From positions 15,238,824 through 15,302,823 of the forward strand of contig NC_088801.1 in assembly GCF_011386835.1 (NCBI RefSeq): a stretch of 64,000 bases of DNA, given 5' to 3'. This document shows positions 23,670-35,402 of the stretch, one piece after another (position 1 is the stretch's first letter; each line of letters begins with the position of its first letter). The notes under the pieces are model-generated. The model was not told where the DNA came from. It saw nothing but the letters and a program-made list of their open reading frames with translations, and made no database searches. The DNA is from Chrysemys picta bellii. Lineage: Eukaryota; Chordata; Testudines; Emydidae. A program made the translations under genes and the position numbers.

Positions 23670-24845
23670 TTCAGCACTTGCAGAATGCACAGAATTTGTG
23701 TGCCCCACAGATATATTTGTTTCCCTGCAGAAATATTACTTTCTGATGGGGAACAAAGGGAAGCCACAAAAACAGTCAAGCGACCCTCCCCAGCAGTATG
23801 TTTCAGGTGCCGAGGGCTGCCAGCAGAGAAGTAAATCACTGTGGGGTGGGACTGGGGAAGACAGGGCTGTTGGCTCCTACCCTGTGCTGGGCTCAGCTGC
23901 TAGTCCCGGCTAGGTCAGACCCACCCCCAGATTTCTCCCCTGGCTGTAGGAAGCTCTGCAAGCTCCCCACCCAGCGCTTTCTGCACCCATCGCTCCTCAG
24001 CTGCAGTGGGAGGAATCCCTGTACAACTCCTCCATCCGTCCAACTCCCGTGCATCCAAACTTCCTCAAAACCAGACCCTCTCTCCGAGCCTCACCACCCC
24101 ACACCCAGAAACACCCCCCCCCCATGAGCCCCACTCCCTCTGCACCTGGACCACCTGGACGAGCCACCTGCACCCGGATCCTCACCCTACCGAGCCCCAA
24201 CCAGTTGCACCTGGATCCCAACTCCACTGATCCCCACTCCCTTAGCATCTGGACTCCCCCAGTGAGTCCCACACATCCAGACCCCCATGCTGAGCTCTAT
24301 CCCTCCTCCACACTAAGACTCCCCTGCTGAGCATCAACCACCTTTACCTGGACCCCACTGCAGACTCCCATTACTATTGCACCAAGAACCCCCCCCGCAC
24401 CCAGGTCACCTACTGAGTCACCTGAACCCAGATTGCCCCACACAGAACCCACTCAACCCACACCTGGATCCCCTCACATTAAGACCCTCCACACACAGAT
24501 CCTGCCTTGCTGAGCCTGCCTGACCACACCTGGTGTACCTGGCATGGAGGGGCAGGGCTTTGGGGTGTTTCTGGAGCAGGCCCGGTCCCTGCACTGTGTC
24601 AGGGTTGGGTGCAGCCTCATCACTGAGTCCATGTCCCGGGGGGGGGGGGGGGGGGGGGGAAGAGGGCTGTACAGTGATCTCCCTCCTCTGTGCAGCCAGT
24701 GACCTATGCTCTCAATGCCATGCTGGAGCCTCCACATTTATTTGACAAATAAAATTTGCAGAATTTTAAAATATTGTGTGCAGAATTTGTAATGTTTTGG
24801 TGCAGAAATTTTATTTTTTTTGGCACAGAATGCCCTCAGGAGTAA
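23670..24845. mobile_element. C-rich non-autonomous element with G22 tract
   Basis: Ends resemble inverted CAGAAT-rich segments (CAGAATGCACAGAATTTG at left; GCACAGAATGCCCTCAGGAG at right). The core has loosely repeated CCCCACTG/CACCTGGACC motifs, so its proline-rich frames are artefacts. A run of 22 G occurs at 24638-24659. I recognise the right part as a high-copy turtle repeat; the superfamily is unknown. Confidence 0.5.
24638..24659 (+). repeat. Poly(G) homopolymer, 22 bp
   Basis: Uninterrupted G run inside the C-rich element. Its length is likely variable and may be mis-sized by sequencing. Confidence 0.9.
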
Positions 24846-25040
24846 ATAGTTATTTGAGATCTATGGATGAAAAGACAGTATATAAGTGGTAGGTATTATA
24901 TTGATCAGGTTATTTCTTGATGCAAGAACTATGTATTCCAAGTGAATTCACTAAATGTTTGTTTTTATGATCACTCAGCTTTCACCAAGTATTGTGGTCA
25001 TAAATTTATGCTAATTTAGGTTTGACATCACCACAAGTAA

Positions 25041-25304
25041 GCCTTAACCAGGGCCGGCTCCAGGCACCAGCTTCTCAAGCAGGTGCTTGGGGCGGCCGCT
25101 CCGGAGAGGGGCGGCAGGTCCAGGTATTCGGCGGCAATTCGGCGGATGGTCCCTCACTCCGCCTGGGAGTGAAGGACCTCCCGCCGAATTGTTGCCGCAG
25201 ATTGCGATCGCAGCTTTTTTTAGATCGCGATCGCAGCTTTTTTTTTTTTTTTTTTTTTGGCTGCTTGGGGCGGCCAAAACCCTGGAGCCAGCCCTGGCCT
25301 TAAC
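25041..25304. mobile_element. hAT MITE with perfect 8-bp TSD GCCTTAAC
   Basis: The element 25049-25296 (248 bp) begins CAGGGCCGGCTCCAGG and ends CCTGGAGCCAGCCCTG, near-perfect TIRs. GCCTTAAC is present at 25041-25048 and 25297-25304. An internal GATCGCGATCGC-type palindrome and a long T tract lie near 25205-25258. Low divergence suggests a fairly young insertion. Confidence 0.92.
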
Positions 25305-28300
25305 TAATTTTATTTATAGATTGTTTATGTATGCATTCACTTATTTGGTAACAGAACCCCTAAAATGTGAAGGGCACATCTTTGCATCTGCTTGTTTGTT
25401 TATTTATTATTTGCATCATATTTATCCAAAAGCTTTTGGAAAGTCTACAAATAAGATTTGTAAAAAGGACCCAAGGGGATATTATTTATGAGTTATCTTT
25501 GCTCTTCCAAAACAACTCAGAAATTTAGAGAAAACACTAAAGAATTAGTGGATACTTTAATTTCTGGAATTGATGAACCAATATTTGCCAACTCTTATAT
25601 GGGTCTATTCTTTATTTGTTTTGAAATGTACTGTACTGAGGAAAACAAAATGCATTTTCAAATAGATGGCAACAGTTTCCCTAATGAAATACTTTTCAAA
25701 CACATGCAGGATATGTGACTAGAGTCCACTCCTTGTTAGAGATACAGTGTATTGTATATAGACAACCTACCTTAATTCCCACTCTGTCCATAACAAAGTA
25801 AAGAAGTGAATATGAAGCCATTATAAATTAAAGCTCAAGGCAAACTTATTGTCATTATAATGGTTATATTACCTATTCATTTATCCAAATGCATTCAATA
25901 TTAATGAAATTTTAATTGCTGTTGCAGAGCTATCACCAAATATACAACCACCAACAGGGTACAAAAACACTGATTTGTTTCTTTGCCAAAATTTCACTGT
26001 AAGACTGGAAATGTTGCTTTCTGGGTTGCTGTGATTCACTTTCAAAGAGAGAGGCAATCTCTTTCCCTCAACTCTCTCCCCTGTTATCCAAGGCTTCCAG
26101 ATGCACTTAGAACAAAAGCTTGATGCAATTTTTGCTGGCAAAACTGTATTTTTCTTGCGGTGCAATTAGCAAACACTTGCACAAACTGCATTTATTTTTA
26201 CCCTTTGCAAAAGGCACCAGAAAAGTAAATGTCACCAGCCTCATTGTATCATATATACAAACACTGGTCCCAGTCCAGCAACCCTACTCTATGTGAACAA
26301 TCCATGTTTACACGGGCAGTCCAGCTGAACGCAGGACTTCTGGAGCATAGACTATTTGGATAAGCATTATAGGGCACCATCTAACCCATATCTTGCATAT
26401 CTCTCTCTCAGCCCCAAAAAGAAAATTTCAAGGTTGAAAGTTAGTGTTAACCCAAAGGGCTTCTGAAGTTTGATTCTGAGGATCTCCGAACTGCCCGGCA
26501 GTATGTGTTAGAAGAAAAAAAAAAAGTTACCAGAAAACACTGTCAAAAAGAATGCTCCTGGCCCTGCTGTGTTTAACTGAAAATGCTACTTAATGTGGAT
26601 TAGAAGACAAAATGCAATCAGGAACAGTGAGAATAAAACTACGCTGGAGGGCCTTGAAAACTTGCCAGTTTTGCCCAAGATAAATAGCTTCCTCCATGCC
26701 CCTGTAGTTACTATAGCATATATAGTACATACAAAGGTTATCTAACTGCAAATTCTTAATTAGCTATCTAGGGCAATTGCTATGGTTTTAGCAGACATCA
26801 CTGTATCTCAGTCCCCTGCTACTCTGACCTGCTGATAGCAAAGAGAGAATGATGCCTTTATTTACTGAGTTAAATTCTGCTCTCATTTTACACTAGTATA
26901 ACTCCTTATTTTAAGTAAAATGACTGAATTTATACTAGTGTTACTAGGAATAGATTTTGGTGCAATAATAACACCACCTAACTCTTCTACAACACACATT
27001 TCATCCTCCAGTCTCAAAGTGCTATACAAGGGAGGTCAGTATCACTATCCCCATTATACAGATGGGCTCTGACTTGCCTATGTTACCCATCAGGCCACTG
27101 TAAGAGTTGGGTCTAGAACCCAGGGGTCCTGAGTCCCATACCAGTGCTCTGTACATGGGGCTATATTAGGGATGCCTTTGTTGTATACTTGCATAAAGTA
27201 AAGATGCCCTTTGTTTTAATAGCACTAGATGGACCGCCTCAGCATTGTGTTTTGGTCAGTCAGTTCACTTTCATTTTGCCCTGGTTTTTGAGAGCAGCTG
27301 TGCCTGAGAAGTAGGTCCGTGAACACAATAGCAGTCTGATCAGAATACCTATCGCACATGAGGTACATACCTGTGATTCAAAGACTAAAGGCTGAGTGAG
27401 GGAGAAATCCAAATTTTTGTGGCTACAAAACTTTCCATTATCTCTTTGCAATCTGCACTAGAGAAGCAAATGTAAAATGGGGACAGGAGGGAGGAGATGA
27501 GGTAGGGAAAGGCAAACTGCAAAATGAAACTGCAGGTTTACACTCCTAATTCTGTGACGTTCCACTGTCAAAGCTGATTACTGTACATGCAAGATGAAAA
27601 TTTGTGATTGGATCCATATTACCATCCTAATGATTAACATTGTGGCACATGGTTACAACTTCAAAATACCTGACTCTTGTCCTGTGTATGACAAAGTTTT
27701 TTATATAGAATTGTTCAGTTGAACCACTTCTGTAAGTGGGAAGCTCTCTTCATATGTGGTATAACTCCACAGCAGTCTCCTATAAGGGTAAAGTAAAATG
27801 CCTTATAAGTAAGGCATTTTGAAGACATCTCATGGATCCATATGCCTCTCCTCCCATAAAGCCCCTACTAAAAGTTTCTGGAAGTGTGAAGTGTGTGTAT
27901 GTGTGTGTGTGTGTGAATTTTTATGAATTTGCTGAGGTGCCAGTTTGATTTCATAGCTGAAATCTAACGAACTAGATTTGCCAGTTGGATAACCCATATA
28001 GAATGGAATCTAATTGGATAACTGCTTTTCATTGTGGCCAGAGACGGTTTAGCTCACCAATTTTAACTCTGCGTTCTTTTCAGGTCAACTTTTTAGCAGT
28101 ATTTCTCAAATCTGGCACTTGCTTATTCTTAACCAACCAACAATTTATTAATTTACCCAGAACTGCATTAATATCCAATCAATAATTCTCCACAAAAGTG
28201 TAGATACAACCAATGTTGTAGATGTGTACTACAGCTATAAGACAGTTTTGCAAGCAATTATCACAGACTAGAATTGAGGCTGATCAGTTATACCAAAAAA

Positions 28301-28790
28301 CAATGCAAATTACCAAGATTTCTTATTACAGTTATTTATGATCATTAATTTCTCAATTCTTCAGTATCTAGCGCATTTATTACACTTCCAAGGATGCATG
28401 TAAATAGGCATGTAAACAAGGTTGAAGATTACCAAGAAAACTTGAACAGCAGTTGTGTTCAGTGTGTTCAAGAAGAACTCAGCAGTTCTGAGTAAACTCT
28501 TCTGGAAAGAAAAAATCTATCAATATGATCTATAGACCTCCAGAACATTACAGATATAATAAGAGCTAATAACTATTTGAATTGATTGTTAAATAATTGT
28601 GGCTGAGTTGTGAACAAGACATGGAAAAGTGCGGAAAAGTAATAATGGACCTTTATTAATTGTGGTAATTTGGAACAGCCAGAGACCTATTTGTTTAAGA
28701 AAAAATTGCTGGAATAATATAAACACTCAAGTATTATGTTATGCCTGCCATTCTTTTTGATAATCAGACGTTTTGCTGCAACTATATTAG
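25305..28790. other. Mostly unrecognised; one MIR-like fragment
   Basis: AT-rich sequence. About 26995-27160 contains CCCCATTATACAGATGGG and AACCCAGGGGTCCTGAGTCC, a MIR-like SINE relic. A GT tract occurs near 27890-27915. No supported gene. Confidence 0.45.
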
Positions 28791-28799
28791 TCATTAATG

Positions 28800-28912
28800 T
28801 GCAAGGCTGACAGTGGGAGCCCTGCCATGTGCTGAGCTGACAGCAGGACCCCGGCCACCAGCCACCCAGGGCTGACAGCGAGATCCTGATCACCAGTCAC
28901 CTGGGGCTTTGT
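28800..28912 (+). repeat. Short tandem array, about 35-bp unit
   Basis: Three imperfect units based on GGCTGACAGCRGGACCC followed by CACCAGCCACC. It lies just before the Harbinger element's readable part. Confidence 0.6.
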
Positions 28913-28939
28913 TATTGCTGGCTGAATGGCTGTGCAGAA

Positions 28940-29440
28940 TTAGAAAGCAGCCATGAAGCACTAAAGAAGACTTTCTGCGTGATGTCATGATGCACTCCGC
29001 AGCCGAAAAACGCGAATTGAAGGAGTGGCGGGAAAGCATGAAGAGGGACCAAAAGGAGAATGCGGGGTGCCAGAACAAAGCCATGGACTGGCTCTGAAAC
29101 GTTATGGAGTGCCAAGCGGACATGATCCAGGCGATACTAGCACTGCAAACTGAGCAGCTCCACACCTGCCCTCCCCTGCAGCTGCTGTTGCAAAACTTTT
29201 TCCCATGCACCCCCCCAGACGCCGCCAACATACTCTTATCAACCTCTAGACTCCAGTTTGTACCCGCTGCATTCCACTCCTCCCCCATCACAGTCCATCA
29301 CTGCGCACTTCCAGTACCGACTGCATTCAACATTCATCCCTCTGCAGTTTAGCCCCACTGAAGTACAGTACCCACTCACTGTACTCCAAAGGAGAAGGTT
29401 GGATATGATACCTGGACATACACAAATCTTTAACCGTCCC
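28940..29440 (+). pseudogene. Harbinger Myb-like partner protein, C-terminal remnant
   Basis: Plus-strand frames give, in pieces, a charged coiled-coil-like segment (ELKEWRESMKRDQKEN-like near 29010-29070). This is followed by ALQTEQLHTCPP (within 29104-29352) and a Pro/Ser/Gln-rich tail. This is the C-terminal part of the Myb/SANT-type protein that PIF/Harbinger elements encode beside their transposase and that helps it reach DNA and the nucleus. The N-terminal Myb helix-turn-helix domain is not visible, and stops and shifts break the frame (for example a TGA after the Trp-Leu near 29095). Assignment rests on position and on recall of related turtle copies. Confidence 0.5.
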
Positions 29441-29741
29441 GGGACCGCACCTCCTCCTGGGACCCTCCCTTCCCTCATACCCCTCAGTGCTGATGTGTTT
29501 TTTAATAAAATAATTGTTTTGGTTTGAAAGCAATCTTTATTCTATTAATTGAAAGCAAAAAGAGCCCTGCAGAGCAACAGGCAATTTTCTTAAACCTTCA
29601 TAGTGCATCGTCTGCACCAATCACAATCACCTCCTAGCATTACAAGCACTGCACTCCCGAGCATAGCAACAAATATTAGTGGCTTTCAGCTTCAAATTGC
29701 TGCCTCAAGGCATCCTTGATCCTTATGGCCCTGTGCTGTGC

Positions 29742-30330
29742 CTATCCAATAGCCCTGGTCTCTGGCTGTTCAAATTCAGCCTCCAGGCACTGAGCCTCAG
29801 CGGTCCAGGCCTGAGTGAAACGTTCACAGTTCCCTTCACAGATATTATGGAGTGTACAGCATGCGGCTTTAAGCATAGGAATATTGTCATTAACCAGGTC
29901 CAGCCTCCCATATAGGCAGCACCAGCGGGCCTTTAAGCAGCCAAAAGCACACTCAACAGTCATTCTGCACTTGCTCAGCCTGTTGCTGAACCACTCATTG
30001 TTGCTGTCAAGGTGCCCTGTGTATGGCTTCATAAGCCACCTCAGAAAGGGGTAGGCAGGGTCTCCCAGGATCACAATGGGCATTTCAACTTCACCTACGG
30101 TGATCTTCTGGTCTGTGCTCCCACAACTCAGTGGTTGTTTTCCGAGCCCAAAAGCGGCATTCCACTGTGGTCAGCACCTCATTGAATGCCACAAGCAATC
30201 TCATATCATACTGAGTGGTGAGATCAATGTCGAACTGCTCTTGCCTTTGTAGTTTAAGGAATAACTCCACTGCCACTCATGACGTGTTAGTGAGAGCGAG
30301 CAGCATATTGGTCAATAGTGCAGGATCCAT
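29742..30330 (-). pseudogene. PIF/Harbinger transposase, internally deleted
   Basis: The C-terminal piece (30083-29742, 113 codons) has ILGDPAYPFLRWLMKPY and then MTVECAFGCLKARW. These match the second catalytic Asp and the Glu blocks of the DDE_Tnp_4 (HARBI1-like) nuclease domain, followed by LHNICE. The N-terminal piece begins with an ATG at 30330 (MDPALL) and continues through 30276-30091 after a stop. The region with the first catalytic Asp is missing, so the two pieces are joined by an internal deletion. Intact enzymes are about 350-450 residues and cut and paste DNA at TTA/TAA targets. This copy is inactive. Confidence 0.8.
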
Positions 30331-30675
30331 TCCTGGAAACCGAAAAGGCAGAGTGCACAGTAAACCGTTGAAAGATGGCGCCAAATGTGGATGGAAGCAC
30401 AGGGATTGCTGGGATGTAAAGCAATGCATCACGGGGCATTGGGACAGGACCCAGGATGCCCCGCGACTCTCTCTGCCTACCCACAACTCTTAGCGGCAGA
30501 AGAGGAAGAGACGCTCTGTGGGATAGCTACCCAGAGTGCCCCGTTCCGAATATCAAGTGCCGCAAGTGTGGACATGCTGTTGCGCAGGCAGCTGACAGTG
30601 TGAACACACAACAACGGTTTTCCTTCAGCACTCTCTTAGCGGCACTGTAACTCTGCCAGTGTAGACATACCCTAA

Positions 30676-31084
30676 GTATAGCAGGATCAGGGTCTTAGTT
30701 TAGGTCACTAGAGTTACTGCAGATTTACATTGGTTTCACTCAGAGCAGTAGCTGTCCGAATGTGTTCAAGTTGTACTGTACAATCTGTTATTGTCATATA
30801 GCTCAGTAATATAATCTAGCTGGAAAACTGGTTTGTGCACAGAAAGTGACTGACTGTAGGAAGTGCTCAAAAGGACAGGAAAAACTTGACATTGATGTTA
30901 ATAAGAATAGAGCTGGGTGAATTTCATCATCTGAAACTCTTTTCTTCAAAAAATGTAGATTCTTGTCAACTTCACCAAATTGTTTGTCAGAAAACAGAAA
31001 AAAAATTCCTAAAACAAATTCTGAAAAAAATTAAAACACCTGGACACCTTCAAAACAAAATGTTTTAATATTGTTTATTCAAAA
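30676..31084. other. No recognised feature
   Basis: AT-rich linker between the Harbinger and Penelope-like elements. Confidence 0.5.
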
Positions 31085-31415
31085 TATCAGAGGGGTAGCC
31101 GTGTTAGTCTGTATACACAGAAACAATGAGGAGTCTGGTGGAACCTTAAAGACTCACAGATTTTTTTGGGCATGAGCTTTTGTGGGTAAAAACCCCACTT
31201 CTTCAGATACATGGAGTGAAAATTACAGATACAGGGATAAATATATATTGGCACATGAAGAGAAGGAAGTTACCTTACAAGTGGAGAACTAGTGTTGAAG
31301 GCCAGTTTAGTCAGGGTGGATGTAGTCCACTCCCAATAATTGTTGAGGAGGTTTCAATACCAAGAGAGGGAAAATTGCTTTTGTGGTGAGCCAGCCACTC
31401 CCAGTCCCTATTCAA
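31085..31415 (-). mobile_element. Penelope-like element, part 1 (pseudo-LTR side)
   Basis: Starts TATCAGAGGGGTAGCCGTG. On the minus strand it carries a hammerhead-like order: CTGAAGA (complement of 31200-31206), a GTGGGG/CCCAC helix and a mutated GAAA (AAAA, complement of 31178-31181). The sequence continues toward AGTCCCTATTCAAGCCC and then resumes after a CR1 insertion at about 32050. Confidence 0.65.
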
Positions 31416-32048
31416 GCCCAAATTCATAGATTCTAGGGCTGGAAGGGACCTCAAGAGGTCATAGAGTCCAGTCCCCTGCCCTCGTGGCAGGACCAAATAC
31501 TGTCTAGACCATCCCTGATAGACATTTATCTAACCTACTCTTAAATATCTCCAGAGATGGAGATTCCACAACCTCTCTAGGCAGTTTATTCCAGTGTTTA
31601 ACCACCCTGACAGTTAGGAACTTTTTCCTAATGTCCAACCTAGACCTCCCTTGCTGCAGTTTAAGCCCATTGCTTCTTGTTCTATCCTTAGAGGCTAAGA
31701 TGAACAAGTGTTCTCCCTCCTCCTTATGACACCCTTTTAGATACCTGAAAACTGCTATCATGTCCCCTCTCAGTCTTCTCTTTTCCAAACTAAACAAACC
31801 CAATTCTTTCAGCCTTTCTTCATAGGTCATGTTCTCTAGACCTTTAATCATTCTTGTTGCTCTTCTCTGGACCCTTTCCAATTTCTTCACATCTTTCTTG
31901 AAATGCGGTGCCCAGAACTGGACACAATACTCCAGCTGAGGCCTAACCAGAGCAGAGTAGAGTGGAAGAATGACTTCTCATGTCTTGCTCACAACAAACC
32001 TGTTAATCCATCCCAGAATCATGTTTGCTTTTTTTGCAACAGCAAAAC
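31416..32048 (-). mobile_element. CR1 LINE 3' end inserted in the Penelope-like element
   Basis: Minus-strand CR1 3' end: the tail (ATTCATAGATTC) is at the left, then the 3' UTR, then the ORF2 C-terminus. CAAATT lies at both junctions (about 31413 and 32057), consistent with a short target duplication. The 5' part is truncated, as is usual for CR1. Confidence 0.85.
31504..31890 (-). pseudogene. CR1 ORF2 C-terminal fragment
   Basis: An open minus-strand frame of 128 codons with [12 protein letters not shown], then [50 protein letters not shown] and [15 protein letters not shown]. This is the C-terminal domain of the CR1 reverse transcriptase polyprotein. The frame is intact to its natural stop, but the endonuclease and catalytic RT domains are absent through 5' truncation. 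It has no independent function expected. Confidence 0.92.
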
Positions 32049-32360
32049 TGTTGAATCAAATTGATGGTGTTAAGTTTGCAAATGAATTGTAGCTCAGCAG
32101 TTTCTCTTTGACGTCTGTTTTTGAAGTTTTTTTTGTTGAAGAATGGCTATTTTTAAATCTGTTATTGAGTGTCCAGGGAGATTGAAGTGTTCTCCACCTG
32201 CTTTTGTATGTTACTATTCCTGATGTCTGATTTGTGTCCCTTTATCCTTTTACCTAGAGGATAAATCCTATTTAAAAGGATGAATGGACACAAATCAGAC
32301 ATCAGGAATGGTAACATACAAAAGCCAGTAGGAGAACACTTCAATCAAAATGACTTTTCA
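32049..32360. mobile_element. Penelope-like element, part 2, head-to-head foldback with GIY-YIG remnant
   Basis: Minus-strand sequence (down to about 32165) and plus-strand sequence (about 32276-32360) are inverted copies around a 30-bp centre. Both encode the same piece, RMNGHKSDIRNGNIQKPVGE on the plus arm. This matches the C-terminal half of the GIY-YIG endonuclease domain (Arg...His and a following P-V-x-E-H) unique to Penelope-like retroelements. Inverted partial duplications are usual for this class. The minus arm is diverged (IKGHKSDIRN retained). The reverse transcriptase is not present. Confidence 0.7.
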
Positions 32361-33288
32361 GTTAGAAATGTACTTGAATTTTATTTTATAAAAATTAAAA
32401 AGCTTTGTCTAAAGTAAACTTTTGTTTGACATGAAACTCTTTTTTTTTAACTTTTCAGAACTGCCTCACACTGAAAAATTAGTTACTCACACCTCTAAAT
32501 GAGTTCTTTGCAGGAAACAGCAGTAGGTTTGCAACTTGCAGGGCTGATCCTGGGCAGAGCTTGAGTAACTTTTGTTAATTGGGGTGAAGGGAATCAACAA
32601 GATTGGGCCATATATGAGGAAAGATAAAGAAATAATTGAACTTGGAAATAGGAGGCATAGTTCTGCTTCCATTTTCAATAATGAGAATATGCAGATAGAG
32701 ACCCCATGAATGGCTTTGTAAATTTAGAAGACTATGCGGTAATGGACACACATGCACTGATGTTTCAAATCTTAGCAGGATTTTCCTAACTGCTGTGTTT
32801 AATTTTGGAAATCAGCATGGTCATGGGAAAAAAAAATCTTAAAACTACTTCTAACTGGAAAAACTTCAACCAAATCAGTTTCCATTGTCAACATTTTTAC
32901 AAAAGAGTGTCACTTTCACCAACATTTTATTTTAAAGGAAAATGGGGCGGAGGTGGAGGAGGAGTTCAATATTGTAAGAAAGAGTCATTTAGATTTTTCT
33001 CATCAAAATAACTCTTTTGAATTTTTAATTTTGTATTATACTTTATAGCATATAAAATACCAAAGGAAATATCAACATTTTTTGATCTTATTGAAACAAA
33101 ATATTTCAACCTATCTTTTCTTTTGCAAATAATTTTGAAATTCTCAGGTTTCATTCCTAATAGGAACTAAAAGAGACTTCAAAATCTTGAAATCCTCTAA
33201 AAAGCAGAATTTCTGCTCTCTGTACAGCTCTATTTAAACCTTATTGCTCTTTCATTTGGAAAACACAATGCACATTTCTTTTACTATT
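32361..33288. other. No recognised feature
   Basis: AT-rich unique-looking DNA between the Penelope-like element and the second CR1. Confidence 0.5.
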
Positions 33289-34795
33289 CATAGAATCATA
33301 AAATCATAGAATATCAGGGTTGAAAGGGACCTCAGGAGGTCATCTAGTCCAACCCCCTGCTCAAAGCCGGACCAATACCCAACTAAATCATCCCACCAGT
33401 GCTTCGTCAAGATTGACTTTAAACACCTCTAAGGAAGGAGATTCCACCACCTCCCTAGGTAACCCATTCCAGTGCTTCACCACCCTCCTAGTGAAAAAGT
33501 TTTTCCTAAGATCCAACCTAAACCTCCCCCACTGCAACTTGAGACCATTACTCCTTGTTCTGTCATCTGGTACCACTGAGAACAGTTTAGATCGATCCTC
33601 TTTGGAACCCCCTTTCAGGTAGTTGAAAGCAGCTATCAAATCCCCCCTCATTCTTCTCTTCTGCAGACTAAACAATCCCAGTTCCCTCAGCCTCTCCTCA
33701 TAAGTCATGTGCTCCAGACCCCTAATCATTTTTGTTGTGCTCCGCTGGACTCTTTCCAATTTTTCCATGTCCTTCTTGTAGTGTGGGGTCCAAAACTGGA
33801 CACAGTACTCCAGAGGAGGCCTCACCAATGCCAAATAGAGAGGAATGATCACATCCCTCAATCTACTGGCAATGCCCCTACTTATACAGCCAAAAATCCC
33901 ATTAAGCCTTCTTGGCAACAAGGGCACACTGTTGACTCATATCCAGCTTCTCGTACACTGCAACCCCTAGGTCCTTTTCTGCAGAACTGCTGCCTAGCCA
34001 TTTGGTCCATAGTCTGTAGCAGTGCATGGAATTCTTCCATCATAAGTGCAGGACTCTGCACTTGTCCTTGTTGAACCTCATCAGATTTCTTTTGGCCCAA
34101 TCCTCTAATTTGTCTAGGTCCCTCTGTATTCTATCCCTACCCTCGAGTGTATCTACCACTTCTCCCAGTTTAGTGTCATCTGCAAACTTGCTGAGGGTGC
34201 AATCCACACCATCCTCCAGATCATTAATGAAGATATTGAACAAAACCGACCCCAGGACCGACCCTTGGGGCACTCCGATTGATACCAACTGCCAACTAGA
34301 CATGGAGCCATTGATCACTACCCATTGAGCCTGATGATCTAGCCAGCTTTCTATCCACCTTATAGTCCATTCATCCAGCCCATATTTCTTTAACTTGGCA
34401 GCAAGAATACTGTGGGAGACGTATCAAAAGGTTTGCAAAAGTCAAGGAATAACACATCCACTGCTTTCCCCTCATCCAGAGAGCTAGTTATCTCATCATA
34501 GAAGGCATGACTTGCCCTTGGTGAATCCATGCTGACTGTTCCTAATCACTTTCCTCTCCTCTAAGTGCATCAGAATTGATTCCCTGAGGACCTGCTCCAT
34601 GATTTTTCCAGGGACTGAGGTGAAGCTGACTGGCCTGTAGTTCCCCACATCCTCTTTCTTTCCTTTTTTAAAGATGGGCACTACATTAGCCTTTTTCCAG
34701 TCATCCGGGACCTCCCCTGATTGCCCTGAGGGAGTCAAAGTCTGCTTTTCTGAAGTCCAGGGTCAATATTCTGCTGCTCTCCTTTCTTCCTTTTG
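33289..34795 (-). mobile_element. CR1 LINE, 3' half, split by the ERV
   Basis: Minus strand; the tail repeats (CATAGAATCATAAAATCATAG) are at 33291-33311. Reading leftward from 34795 the copy runs endonuclease end, RT and C-terminal domain. It resumes beyond the ERV at 40403, which shares the TCAG target duplication. A small internal deletion near 34735 joins the endonuclease region to the RT fingers. Confidence 0.92.
33388..34738 (-). pseudogene. CR1 ORF2 reverse transcriptase, broken
   Basis: Three minus-strand frames cover the RT in order. 34738-34496 has WKKANVVPIFKKG and GNYRPVS (fingers). 34318-34040 has GVPQGSV and FADD (34186-34175), the palm catalytic motif (usual form YADD/FADD). 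33927-33388 has the thumb and C-terminal domain with [20 protein letters not shown] and VVKHWN. The frames are separated by stops and shifts, so the copy is dead. CR1 ORF2 normally gives target-primed reverse transcription of its own RNA. Identity is clear at motif level. Confidence 0.93.
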
Positions 34796-34799
34796 TCAG

Positions 34800-35380
34800 T
34801 GTTAGGTCCAAGGAAAATGGAGTATAGAACAGGTTGTTTGGCCATCTTAGCCAAAGTTAGGCTAACTGTAGTTGCTGGGCCATTCCTGTCTCTCTGTGAA
34901 ACATGAGGACATGCTTGCTTGGGCTTCAAAGAATGAGATAAAGGGGGGGACCGTATTCTTGTACCAAATGTACTAGGAACAGTTTGTTTGGACATATGGA
35001 GACTTGCAGTCTTCACTCCCTGTTTCTGTTCTTAACTCCCTACTTTCTAGTGCATGACGAAAAAGCTGATAAGAAGCTGCTGAGGAATCATGAACTGTTT
35101 GTACTGTCAAAGAACATAGATATGCATGAATATTAGAAGCTTTTAACTAGTAAAGGGGGGTTTGGGGGTTTTAAGTTGCTTAACTATGACGCGATGGAAC
35201 TGTCTATATAATCTCACTAGTTGTTGTAATCGTGGCTGGTTCTCTCAGGAGACGGGCCGCTCTCTATTGTTGTGTGCACTCTTCAATAAAGAGCTTGTAT
35301 TGGACCTTGCTGGTGTTGCCTGTCTCTCACTCTGCGGTCAGACAACGAACCGTGCCGTCTGGGTTAAAAAGTCCCCGACA
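34800..35380 (+). repeat. ERV 5' LTR
   Basis: Begins TGTTAGG and ends CCCCGACA (TG...CA). A TATATAAT box lies at about 35205-35212 and the poly(A) signal AATAAA at 35285-35290, giving a short R region. The 581 bp are identical to 39822-40402 on inspection. Confidence 0.95.
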
Positions 35381-35384
35381 AATT

Positions 35385-35402
35385 TGGCGACTCCGCCGGG
35401 AC
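35385..35402 (+). other. ERV primer-binding site
   Basis: TGGCGACTCCGCCGGGAC begins with the obligatory TGG (complement of tRNA CCA), four bases after the LTR. Its 5' TGGCGAC and its 3' GGGACTCG fit an arginine-type tRNA best from memory; the middle differs. Primer identity is therefore tentative. Confidence 0.65.

Larger units (their letters stand above)
28913..30675. mobile_element. PIF/Harbinger DNA transposon, two-gene, decayed
   Basis: The right terminus GCCAGTGTAGACATACCC (ending 30672) abuts TAA, matching Harbinger's 3-bp TTA/TAA target preference. It encodes a transposase remnant on the minus strand and, convergently, a partner-protein remnant on the plus strand, the standard Harbinger layout. 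Poly(A) signals face each other (AATAAA at about 29501 plus; TTTATT at about 29535 for minus). The left terminus was not found, so the element is 5'-truncated or rearranged. Confidence 0.75.

Noticed and set aside
24474..24745. Frames through the G22 tract
   Set aside because: Homopolymer and C-rich repeat composition; no motif.
31504..31890. Intact 128-codon frame as a host gene
   Set aside because: It matches the CR1 ORF2 C-terminus; the same domain occurs at 33388-33927 and 56262-56558.
34735..35016. Minus-strand 93-codon frame, repeated at 39772-40038
   Set aside because: It is duplicated only because it lies in both LTRs, antisense to the LTR. No sign that it is translated.
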